Shown: positions 1-6,379 of the stretch, in pieces
Layout of the letters: each line of letters starts with the position of its first letter
Numbering within the stretch: the stretch's first letter is position 1
Origin: an uncultured bacterium
GTDB taxonomy: Bacteria; Bacteroidota; Bacteroidia; Bacteroidales; Paludibacteraceae
Reading direction: 5' to 3'
DNA length: 6,465 nt
Assembly: GCA_947074225.1 (NCBI GenBank)
Contig: CAMTOX010000115.1
Location: 1 to 6,465, forward strand
Made by a program: the position numbers and the translations under genes
The notes under the pieces: model-generated
What the model was told of the DNA's origin: nothing
The model's database searches: none
Seen by the model: the letters and a program-made list of their open reading frames with translations, nothing else

Positions 1-62
1 AATTCGGACTAGAGAAAGTATGGGAAGATTTGCTTAATCATTTCAATGAGTGGAGTAAATAA
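1..62 (+). CDS. C-terminal end of an unrecognised protein (5' end outside window)
   Basis: An open frame enters from the left edge and gives 19 full codons, reading FGLEKVWEDLLNHFNEWSK, before a TAA stop at 60-62. The first two bases belong to a codon cut by the window edge. The tail is amphipathic and Leu/Trp-rich, as in a terminal alpha-helix, but it is too short to identify a family and I do not assign one. Support for a real gene is that the open frame runs directly into two hairpins, the second a strong terminator, which is the expected arrangement at the end of a transcription unit. It is separated from the next gene by about 317 nt and two hairpins, so it is probably not co-transcribed with it. 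Confidence 0.6.
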   Translation, partial: FGLEKVWEDLLNHFNEWSK

Positions 63-86
63 AATAGATTTCGAAAATCTATTTTA
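60..86 (+). repeat. Perfect AT-rich hairpin overlapping the stop codon
   Basis: Positions 60-71 pair perfectly with 75-86, giving a 12-bp stem around a 3-nt loop (CGA); the TAA stop codon of the upstream gene lies in the left arm. The stem is AT-rich with only two G-C pairs, and the right arm ends in TTTT. It could be a weak first terminator or a 3'-end stabilising structure ahead of the stronger hairpin at 104-148. The pairing is seen directly; the role is inferred. Confidence 0.5.
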
Positions 87-103
87 CACTACATTATCCA
101 TAT

Positions 104-149
104 AAAATGCCCGCTCAACAATATATATTATTGGTGAGCGGGCATTTTT
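104..149 (+). terminator. Rho-independent terminator of the upstream gene
   Basis: Positions 104-117 (AAAATGCCCGCTCA) pair perfectly with 135-148, a 14-bp stem with a GC-rich core (GCCCGCTCA/TGAGCGGGC), and the right arm ends in a TTTTT run at 145-149. In the loop, CAAT at 119-122 can pair with ATTG at 130-133, extending the structure. The left arm starts with AAAA, so the element would also give a U-tract if transcribed on the minus strand and could act in both directions. It insulates the upstream gene from the promoter of the large secreted-protein gene. Confidence 0.88.
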
Positions 150-290
150 GTTGCAATCTCAAGTAGAAAGTGATTAATATATATTTATTGAGTTTAGTAA
201 ATTATAATTTATTTACTTTTCAATCCAAATATGTTTAAATCTTTTATTGTTAAAACTTTAATATCATATCTTTCTTAAAATAATTATAAT

Positions 291-298
291 TAGTTTTG
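291..298 (+). promoter_or_regulatory. Candidate Bacteroidota -7 promoter element
   Basis: TAGTTTTG at 291-298 is an exact match to the TAnnTTTG -7 consensus described for Bacteroides promoters recognised by the primary sigma factor. The matching -33 box (TTTG) is poor: the nearest candidate is TTTC at 271-274, only 16 nt upstream rather than about 19-21. The region is strongly AT-rich. Transcription would start around 303-306, leaving a leader of roughly 75 nt before the ATG at 380. The match is seen in the sequence; promoter activity is inferred. Confidence 0.5.
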
Positions 299-379
299 TC
301 ACTTGTTATTCAACTCATTACCCATTATCCCCAAAGGTGTGGTAATATAAGCTTATCTAAACACTAATTCAAATATTGC

Positions 380-3300
380 ATGAATAGAGCTATACTTTTG
401 CTTAGCATATTATTCCTGTGTCTGGTTTTGAATCTATCTGCAGCATCAAGAGATGAGGGTATTCACTTCGTTAATACAGCCATGGCAACTTCGGCCATTC
501 AAGCTGCAGCTTGGGATGAGAGCGATGAAGGAAACACCGGAAGCACTTTGGTGGTAGATTCAACTTACCTAGAGCTATGTGCCGGCGATTCACTATGGTG
601 GCATGGAAACTTTTACCATACATCGGGAATTTATTGCGACACTTCACTTTCCGACACCTTAAGCGTGCTACAGCTTCAAATATTACCTCCCCAACTAGAC
701 ACACTTATTAACTATGGCACACTATGCAGTGGAGGTTCTTTCTATATTGCCAACTATGGTACCATATATGCCCCGGGACAATATATTACACACACTATGC
801 TCCCTAATGGATGCGATAGTATTGTAATATATAATATTGAGCAGGTACAAATATCCGACACGATTCTCTATGACACCATCTGTTCAGGTTTGAGCCATTA
901 TACGGCTAATGGCTTCGACATTAGCAGCCCCACCACCCAAAAGTATACACGCTATGGAGGCGATGAGCAAGGATGCGGTTTCTACTATATTCTCTATTTG
1001 AGCGAAAAGACAGTGAGCGAAACTAACATCAGCGCTACCTTTACTTCTGGAAGCACTTATAACAACTATGGTTTTGAAGCTTCTGCTGCTGGGACCTACC
1101 GTCAAGAGTTGACAGGTGCTAACGGCTGCGACAGTGTAGTGATATTGACTCTGACATTAAATCTTGATGCCGACACCCTTTTCAATGTTGAAGTAGTAAC
1201 TTCCGACTCAGAGTGTCAAGCCGATGGCACCTTGCAAATTCGACTCTTGGGCGATTCTGTGCCTCAACTTACACAAATAAACTACTTGGTCACCGGCAAC
1301 GGCAATAGCTACCAAGGTGTGAGTGCCAACTTCAGCAACCTCTCGGCGGGAAGTTATATGGTAACAATAAATGGAGTGTTGGGCGACAACTCCATTACTA
1401 AAAGTCTAAGAGCCACTATTGGTGGCAATTATATAGTACCACAAGCCTCCAAAGTAGTAGGAATAGGCAGCAATACCTATGGCACACGCCACTCTTTTCA
1501 ATGTATGCCTACCGGACGCATACAAGTGAAAATTACCGATGGTATCTTTCCTTACTATGTAGAGGTATATAAAGATGGGGTATATCTACGCACCGACACC
1601 ATTAACAGCTATCAACATTTTGGATTCAATGAGGCGTCGGACAACTATCTTCACTACTACAACATTTCAGATTTAGATGCAGGAATTTATGTGTTACAAA
1701 TTACTGATGGGTGTGGATATACTCTTCCCAATATCAACGAGGAGATTCGCTATGTAGATTACGATTACAATTGCTCTGTTTATCCTAACTCAGGGAATAT
1801 CAAGCAGGGAAGTTATAATATCATTCCATTAAAACTTCTGAACTATACCACCGATACTTATAAATATTATAAGGAGCATACAGATGGTAATGCTGTGTGG
1901 TGGGAATATTCTTATAGTCGTGACGGAATAAACTATAGTGAATGGAGCGACATGCCTCGCGATGGCGTTGTATACGACACCATCAGCACAGCAAATGCTT
2001 ATTGTGATATATGGGGCACAGTCTATACAATACGTATGCGTGTAAAAGGGTGCGATGAGATAGCCTGCCAAAGAAGCACAACTATAAACAAACCTTCTTA
2101 TAGCACCTTCACCAACTTGAACGACGATGGATGTTCTCGCTATTGGGGCGTGCGTTATAATGGCGACTATTATTACACCATTCCACTTACCCTCACCATT
2201 ACCGATAGCACTTCGGGTACCATCTTAGTGAACGATTCCCTCATTATGCATAAGCAATGGCAATGGCTTCTCTACGATCCAGAGAACTATTCTGGACATA
2301 GATTCCACATTCGAGTGGTCGACAATAGAGGTTGTGAGTTGGTTAATAACATTGCCATTATTAATGTGAACCAAACACTACCCACTTGGAATGCCGGTCA
2401 AACGAATTTCCCTTGTAAACAGATGGTAAGCATTGGTTTCTCGAGCAATAAATTTAAAGAGGGAACTCGTATAGAACTATTCGAGAGTCCCGATAGCAAT
2501 CGTTATAACTACACTGCCATCTATGACGACTCAACACAAACATGGAGCTATATTATCGAGAATAGTGACCGCCGTAGCGACATACTATATCTACATAACC
2601 GTTCTTTCTATTTGCAAGATCAACGAATGGAAGATGGTATATACCGTTGGAGTATCACCGACGATTGCGGACGCACAGATACCATCACTCTGAATGCGCT
2701 CTTTAATGACTACTACCAAGTAGATAGTTTCTACTACGAGATGGAACCCGCATGCGATGGTATAATTATTAAACCCAAAGGAAAGGTGGAATATAGTAAT
2801 ACCAATGGAACCTATAATGTTACCTCCTATTTTAAATTGGCTGGAGGAGTAAGTGGCGGTTATCTCTTCTCTAACGGTAGCACTTATGGTGCAGTAGGGA
2901 GCGATTCATTGCTGCTAACAAAACCCGGACAATATGTGATACACTATTATGTGAGCAATAGCACAAATTCTAGTGCCACCTATAGTAATGGTGCCTATAA
3001 CTGCTTTTGGCACTACGACACCATAGTATACCAACCGGTAAATATGGCCATGCGCAGCGCTATGGGCTTTGTATGTTTAGCAAACGATGACGACCCGGAA
3101 TATACTTTAGGAACTATCAAGATTATCCCAGACAGCACCACCGGTGTTGTGCCTTATACGTTTACCCTTTACTCTGAATATAATATGCAGGGAGAGGAGT
3201 TAGAGAGCAACCAGAGCGGTATATTCCATCAGGTGGGTACAGTGGGCGACACCCTTTCGGTACGAATTACCGATGGTTGTGGGGCCGGTTTTGTGCAAAA

Positions 3301-5299
3301 TGTAGAGATGGTGGCAGTGACTATAGACCCGGGACAAAAGGCATTTTCTGAAAAAGGAATTGTATGCTTGGACGACTCCATACGACTTTATGGCCTCATC
3401 ATTGGCATAGATAGTTTAGCTTCATACACTTGGATTACCCCTATGGGCGATAGTGTACATGGCAAAGAGATAGCCCTTTATGCCGATAGTGCTGCCAATG
3501 GCACTTATTATTTAACGATTACAGGTGTTACTTGCGACCTTTACGACAGTATTTATGTACGTGTAAAAGATTGTATTCCTTGCGATAGCGTATTTTATGT
3601 TCATGATATATGCCGAGGTGAAACTTTTGCATTCATGGACACGCTATTTAGCGAAACAGGTATCTATAGAGACACTGCTGAGAATTGGATGGGGTGCGAT
3701 AGTATTACAATCTTAACTTTAACTGTAAATAGTGTCTATACCATCTACGATACAGTAGACCTTTGTGTGAACCTATTGCCCTACTTATGGAATGGTGTGA
3801 CCTTTACCGATGCAGCAACACAGTCAGTATTACTTACTTCATCTTCCGGATGTGATAGTACCGTTGTGATGACTCTACAAATTCATCCCACCTATTTGGT
3901 ATCCGACCGAAAAGAGATTTGCCAAAGTGATTTGCCGTATTTGTGGAATGGTGTAACCTTTAATCAAGCAGACGTTAAAGATGCGATGCTTACCTCTGTG
4001 TATGGTTGCGATAGTTTGGTTACAATGACATTAGTGGTTCACCCACTCTATTATGTTACCGATTACCACGCCATCTGCCCCATTGAACTCCCCTATCTCT
4101 GGAATGGAGTCACCTTTAATGCTGCCGGAATGGATAGTGCCACCCTACAAACCATCCATGGTTGCGATAGCGTAGTAGTGATGACACTGCATATATACCC
4201 CGATTATCATATCCATGAAGAACATGAAGTCTGTTTAAACGACCTGCCATACAGTTGGGGAAGAAATATTTATGAAGAGCCAGGCGAACAATTGGATCGT
4301 TTCATCTCTTCTGATGGTTGCGATAGCATCTATTACAGAAATCTAATTGTACATAATACCTATCTCTTTGAACAGTTCGACACTATTTGTGAGGGTGAGA
4401 TTTTTTCATTCAGAGGCACCTCATTAAGTGCCCAAGGTATTTACTACGATAGTTTGCTAAGTGGCGTACATTGCGATAGCGTATATGCTCTCTATCTAAC
4501 TATTGAGGATTCCATGGAGATAGCAGTACAGTATGCCACCACTCTATGTGCTAACGATACGCATCTGGAGATTCTTTATAACCATAGCGATATTGCTCCA
4601 AGTAGCTATTCAATTCTTTTCAATACCAAAGGCAAGGTGGGTGGATTTACAGATATTGTCCATGCCGATGCCACACTCCCTATATGGATACCATTACAGA
4701 ATAGTGAAGGTAAAGAGATGAAACCCGATATCTATCAAGCATCACTACAATTTCATAGTCCTAATGTATGCAAAGATATAGTGATTCCAATTGAGTTTAC
4801 CTTACTCTATCCAAGTGATATTATCTTTCAAAGATGGAACGACCTGCTCAGTGTGAAGAATGAACACTACAATGGAGGCTACACTTTTATGGCTTATCAA
4901 TGGTATAAAAACGGAGCCGCTTTGGCTGGTGCAACTCACTCTTACCTTTATTTAGAGAATAGCGCTTTAGACCTAACGGCAGAATATGCTGTTGCCTTAA
5001 AGCGCCAAGGAGAACCTATGAGTGTGATGAGCTGTGGATTCACTCCAACCGTAGAACCCGATATGGTGGAATTAAACAGCCCTATAGAATATCTAAGCAG
5101 TCAAAATGCTATATTAAAAGTGCGTCTACCTATGAAAGGAAAAGCCATTGTGTATAATAGTGTAGGTATGCTACTATCGGAACATTCCCTTGACATAGAG
5201 CTTAATGAAATAGTTTTACCGCCGCAACAAGGGCTCTATTTTGTAACCATATGGTTAGAGAATCAATATAGTGAAACCACGCGAATTATAGTGAAATAA
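380..5299 (+). CDS. Large exported multi-repeat protein with T9SS type A sorting domain
   Basis: This 1639-residue protein is probably a cell-surface or secreted adhesin-like or structural protein; no catalytic motif is visible and its ligand is unknown. The ATG at 380 is the first usable start because an in-frame TAA lies at 365-367, and it opens directly into a signal peptide (residues 1 to about 22, hydrophobic core 4-20, ending LSAAS). Cys14 lies inside the hydrophobic core, so this is not a lipoprotein signal. Order of parts: short linker (24-58); four diverged GCDS-type repeats (60-260); a central region (261-1066) of Ig/SprB-like units, several ending in ITDGCG-like motifs; six regular 52-residue GCDS repeats (1068-1375); a module with Cys1390 and Cys1464; an Ig-like domain (about 1476-1560) containing AYQWYKNGAALAGA; and a T9SS type A sorting domain (about 1568-1639). 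I count 41 cysteines after the signal peptide. No Shine-Dalgarno sequence is seen, as usual in Bacteroidota. It is followed after 6 nt by a beta-barrel gene. Export and sorting are well supported; biological role is not. Confidence 0.93.
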   Translation: MNRAILLLSILFLCLVLNLSAASRDEGIHFVNTAMATSAIQAAAWDESDEGNTGSTLVVDSTYLELCAGDSLWWHGNFYHTSGIYCDTSLSDTLSVLQLQILPPQLDTLINYGTLCSGGSFYIANYGTIYAPGQYITHTMLPNGCDSIVIYNIEQVQISDTILYDTICSGLSHYTANGFDISSPTTQKYTRYGGDEQGCGFYYILYLSEKTVSETNISATFTSGSTYNNYGFEASAAGTYRQELTGANGCDSVVILTLTLNLDADTLFNVEVVTSDSECQADGTLQIRLLGDSVPQLTQINYLVTGNGNSYQGVSANFSNLSAGSYMVTINGVLGDNSITKSLRATIGGNYIVPQASKVVGIGSNTYGTRHSFQCMPTGRIQVKITDGIFPYYVEVYKDGVYLRTDTINSYQHFGFNEASDNYLHYYNISDLDAGIYVLQITDGCGYTLPNINEEIRYVDYDYNCSVYPNSGNIKQGSYNIIPLKLLNYTTDTYKYYKEHTDGNAVWWEYSYSRDGINYSEWSDMPRDGVVYDTISTANAYCDIWGTVYTIRMRVKGCDEIACQRSTTINKPSYSTFTNLNDDGCSRYWGVRYNGDYYYTIPLTLTITDSTSGTILVNDSLIMHKQWQWLLYDPENYSGHRFHIRVVDNRGCELVNNIAIINVNQTLPTWNAGQTNFPCKQMVSIGFSSNKFKEGTRIELFESPDSNRYNYTAIYDDSTQTWSYIIENSDRRSDILYLHNRSFYLQDQRMEDGIYRWSITDDCGRTDTITLNALFNDYYQVDSFYYEMEPACDGIIIKPKGKVEYSNTNGTYNVTSYFKLAGGVSGGYLFSNGSTYGAVGSDSLLLTKPGQYVIHYYVSNSTNSSATYSNGAYNCFWHYDTIVYQPVNMAMRSAMGFVCLANDDDPEYTLGTIKIIPDSTTGVVPYTFTLYSEYNMQGEELESNQSGIFHQVGTVGDTLSVRITDGCGAGFVQNVEMVAVTIDPGQKAFSEKGIVCLDDSIRLYGLIIGIDSLASYTWITPMGDSVHGKEIALYADSAANGTYYLTITGVTCDLYDSIYVRVKDCIPCDSVFYVHDICRGETFAFMDTLFSETGIYRDTAENWMGCDSITILTLTVNSVYTIYDTVDLCVNLLPYLWNGVTFTDAATQSVLLTSSSGCDSTVVMTLQIHPTYLVSDRKEICQSDLPYLWNGVTFNQADVKDAMLTSVYGCDSLVTMTLVVHPLYYVTDYHAICPIELPYLWNGVTFNAAGMDSATLQTIHGCDSVVVMTLHIYPDYHIHEEHEVCLNDLPYSWGRNIYEEPGEQLDRFISSDGCDSIYYRNLIVHNTYLFEQFDTICEGEIFSFRGTSLSAQGIYYDSLLSGVHCDSVYALYLTIEDSMEIAVQYATTLCANDTHLEILYNHSDIAPSSYSILFNTKGKVGGFTDIVHADATLPIWIPLQNSEGKEMKPDIYQASLQFHSPNVCKDIVIPIEFTLLYPSDIIFQRWNDLLSVKNEHYNGGYTFMAYQWYKNGAALAGATHSYLYLENSALDLTAEYAVALKRQGEPMSVMSCGFTPTVEPDMVELNSPIEYLSSQNAILKVRLPMKGKAIVYNSVGMLLSEHSLDIELNEIVLPPQQGLYFVTIWLENQYSETTRIIVK
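557..1159 (+). repeat. Four diverged GCDS-type protein repeats (N-terminal array)
   Basis: Residues 60-260 of the large protein hold four degenerate units of roughly 50 residues. Each keeps parts of the pattern C-(S/A)-G ... G-x-Y ... GCDS-(I/V) followed by a beta-rich stretch. Unit 1 has Cys67 and Cys86, but its GCDS position reads LSDTLS. Unit 2 has Cys116 and Cys145, spaced 29 as in the C-terminal array. Unit 3 has Cys168 and Cys199, with GCDS changed to GCGF. Unit 4 keeps GCDS at 249-252 but has Phe in place of the first Cys. The array is older or less constrained than the matching array at residues 1068-1375. Confidence 0.75.
1160..3577 (+). other. Central region of cysteine-bounded Ig/SprB-like units
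   Basis: Residues 261-1066 of the large protein do not contain the GCDS repeat. They can be read as about seven consecutive units, each opening with a Cys and closing with a Cys 56-93 residues later: 375/445, 465/558, 585/652, 679/763, 792/875, 899/967 and 996/1052. Several close with G-x-Y/S-x-x-x-ITD-x-CG (residues 435-446, 753-764, 957-968), which resembles the end of SprB-type repeats of Bacteroidota adhesins (G-x-Y-x-V-x-V-x-D-x-x-GC). The last unit, with YTWITPMGDSVHG and NGTYYLTITGVTC, looks like a PKD/Ig-like domain. The Cys pairing and domain boundaries are inferred from spacing. Confidence 0.55.
3581..4504 (+). repeat. Six tandem 52-residue GCDS repeats (C-terminal array)
   Basis: Residues 1068-1375 hold six units with near-constant period. 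First cysteines fall at 1078, 1129, 1181, 1233, 1285 and 1337 (steps of 51, 52, 52, 52, 52) and second cysteines at 1106, 1158, 1210, 1262, 1314 and 1365, always 28 or 29 residues after the first. The second Cys lies in GCDS (HCDS in the last unit). Units 2-4 share the core LPYLWNGVTF exactly, encoded by related but not identical DNA at 3776-3805, 3932-3961 and 4088-4117. Units 1 and 6 use the more common variant C-(R/E)-GE-x-F-x-F with G-I-Y-x-D. The two cysteines per unit probably form a disulfide. Such repeats are common in exported Bacteroidota proteins. Confidence 0.88.
5081..5296 (+). other. T9SS type A C-terminal sorting domain (Por secretion tail)
   Basis: Residues about 1568-1639 match the usual plan of the type A domain: a strand reading AILKVRLP, then KGKAIVYNSVGMLL, then IELNEIVLPPQQGLYFVTIW, ending in SETTRIIVK at the extreme C-terminus. 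Key features are the V-Y-N-x-x-G motif, the L-P-x-x-x-G-L-Y-F-V-T-I strand and the final basic I-V-K strand. In this family the domain directs outer-membrane translocation by the PorK/L/M/N-Sov machinery and is cut off by PorU. No T9SS machinery gene lies in this window. Confidence 0.85.
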
Positions 5300-5305
5300 G
5301 AGATT

Positions 5306-6313
5306 ATGTCAATCAACCTGAAATATAGAGTCTTGTTTTTTCTCCTTGTGCTTAGTTCTTACAGCGTAACAAAAGCCCAAGAAGGTACTTATAGCTATAT
5401 GGGATTTTCAGTAGGTATGGGTTATGCATCACTCTTGGATCAGAATTTCGACAATAATGGTCTCTTTCATCTCTCCTCACTTGGTGGTCCCGGAGCCACT
5501 TTAGGATGGGTGTATGAGCTTTCGGTCGAAGAGTTTCGCTTCTCCACCGGCATAGAAGCCAGCCTACTCAACTCCACTTCACAGTTAAGCAATTTCATCA
5601 TGGAACGCACCATGAGCTATCCCTATCCCGACATTACCTACCGCTATGAGTTTATGAAATTCAGAGAGATTCGCACAGTGGGATATATCTCTATACCATT
5701 ACTCTTTGGAGGACTCTTTGAGAATAAGTTCTACTTCTTAGCGGGAGCTAAAGTGGGTATGAGTTATGGCGGATGGTATAAAATACTTGGCGATATAGAT
5801 ATCTATGCCAATGATGCCATGGCAATAGATCCCTATTTAGAGATGCCCAACCACCATCTGTATCAAGATAAATACAGTAGTAAAGGCAAAGCACACTTTA
5901 ATTTGAATATCTCGGGTGCTGTAGAGTTTGGAATCGACCTAAACGAACGTCTTAGCTCCTCGCCAACGACTATTTTAGACAAACAAAAGTTTAAATATCA
6001 ACTCAACTATCGGATAGGACTCTTTGCCGAGTATGGGTTATTGAATATTAATAACTATAAGAGCAACTGGAGCAATTCGCAACACATTGACCTAACAAAC
6101 AGCGCTTCAAGCAGAGGATATATCCCGGTATTTTCAGGTTCAGAACCCAATGTTTACGATTTAAATAGTACATTGAGCAACATTGGGTATAGTCAAGGAT
6201 CGCTTCATCCCTTTATGGTTGGCATAAAGTTTACCATTCTCTATCGGTTTATTCCTCGCGAGAAAAGAATCAGTTCCGATTGTAACTGCATTAAACCACG
6301 CAAGAAAAAGTAA
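5306..6313 (+). CDS. Outer-membrane beta-barrel protein (PorT/OMP_b-brl-like)
   Basis: This 335-residue protein is predicted to sit in the outer membrane. Residues 1-24 form a signal peptide with cleavage likely at TKA|Q, a common Bacteroidota junction. The mature part has alternating, Gly- and aromatic-rich amphipathic strands near residues 29-41, 63-73, 76-88, 123-136, 140-154, 196-211, 231-246 and 302-314, suggesting a barrel of about eight strands. The VGYISIPLLFGG segment (125-136) is typical of the porin/PorT-like family with the outer-membrane beta-barrel domain. It lacks the QDPQFSQ-like start of PorP/SprF proteins, so I do not place it there. After the last strand (VGIKFTILYRF) comes a basic tail with a Cys-x-Cys pair (326, 328) ending PRKKK. 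It starts 6 nt after the upstream stop, in the same frame, without a clear Shine-Dalgarno, so the two genes are almost certainly one operon. Barrel assignment is strong; partner and substrate are unknown. Confidence 0.87.
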   Translation: MSINLKYRVLFFLLVLSSYSVTKAQEGTYSYMGFSVGMGYASLLDQNFDNNGLFHLSSLGGPGATLGWVYELSVEEFRFSTGIEASLLNSTSQLSNFIMERTMSYPYPDITYRYEFMKFREIRTVGYISIPLLFGGLFENKFYFLAGAKVGMSYGGWYKILGDIDIYANDAMAIDPYLEMPNHHLYQDKYSSKGKAHFNLNISGAVEFGIDLNERLSSSPTTILDKQKFKYQLNYRIGLFAEYGLLNINNYKSNWSNSQHIDLTNSASSRGYIPVFSGSEPNVYDLNSTLSNIGYSQGSLHPFMVGIKFTILYRFIPREKRISSDCNCIKPRKKK

Positions 6314-6318
6314 TATAC

Positions 6319-6361
6319 AAAGAGCCGCACAGCAAGTTATAACACTACTGTGCGGCTCTTT
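6319..6361 (+). terminator. Terminator between convergent genes
   Basis: Positions 6319-6332 (AAAGAGCCGCACAG) pair perfectly with 6348-6361, a 14-bp GC-rich stem with a 15-nt loop, starting 5 nt after the stop of the barrel gene. The right arm ends in TTT followed by ATAT, and the left arm begins with AAA, so either strand gives a short U-rich tail. Because a minus-strand gene stops 18 nt beyond it, the hairpin probably serves both transcription units. Confidence 0.85.
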
Positions 6362-6379
6362 ATATCGGGTATAGTAAGA

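Noticed and set aside
198..211. Perfect 14-bp palindrome TAAATTATAATTTA as a possible operator.
   Set aside because: It contains only A and T in a very AT-rich intergenic stretch, where such palindromes arise readily by chance; no second copy or fit to a known regulator site was seen.
416..445. Lipoprotein signal at Cys14 of the large protein.
   Set aside because: Cys14 is in the middle of the hydrophobic core and is followed by LVLNLSAAS, which fits an ordinary signal peptidase I site further on rather than a lipobox.
471..2071. Minus-strand open frames at 471-704, 884-1105 and 1829-2071.
   Set aside because: All lie wholly inside the large plus-strand gene, and their predicted products look like reverse-frame artefacts with no recognisable domains.
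3581..4504. Regularly spaced repeats as a possible CRISPR array or DNA-level satellite.
   Set aside because: The 156-bp period is an exact multiple of codons, the conserved parts are protein motifs with synonymous DNA differences, and the region is inside a long open frame.
4533..4721. Plus-strand 62-residue open frame in another frame.
   Set aside because: It overlaps the large gene completely, inside a region whose main-frame translation is a coherent protein domain; no start signal or family is evident.
5297..5308. Possible single protein broken by a stop: the barrel gene is in the same frame as the large gene, with only two codons between the stop and the ATG.
   Set aside because: The upstream protein ends exactly as a T9SS sorting domain should (final IIVK), and the downstream one starts with its own complete signal peptide. 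Two separate genes explain this better than a nonsense mutation or readthrough.
5306..6313. Assignment of the barrel protein as PorP/SprF.
   Set aside because: The N-terminal QDPQFSQ-like motif and the usual length pattern of that family are not seen; the visible strands fit the broader PorT/OMP beta-barrel group better.
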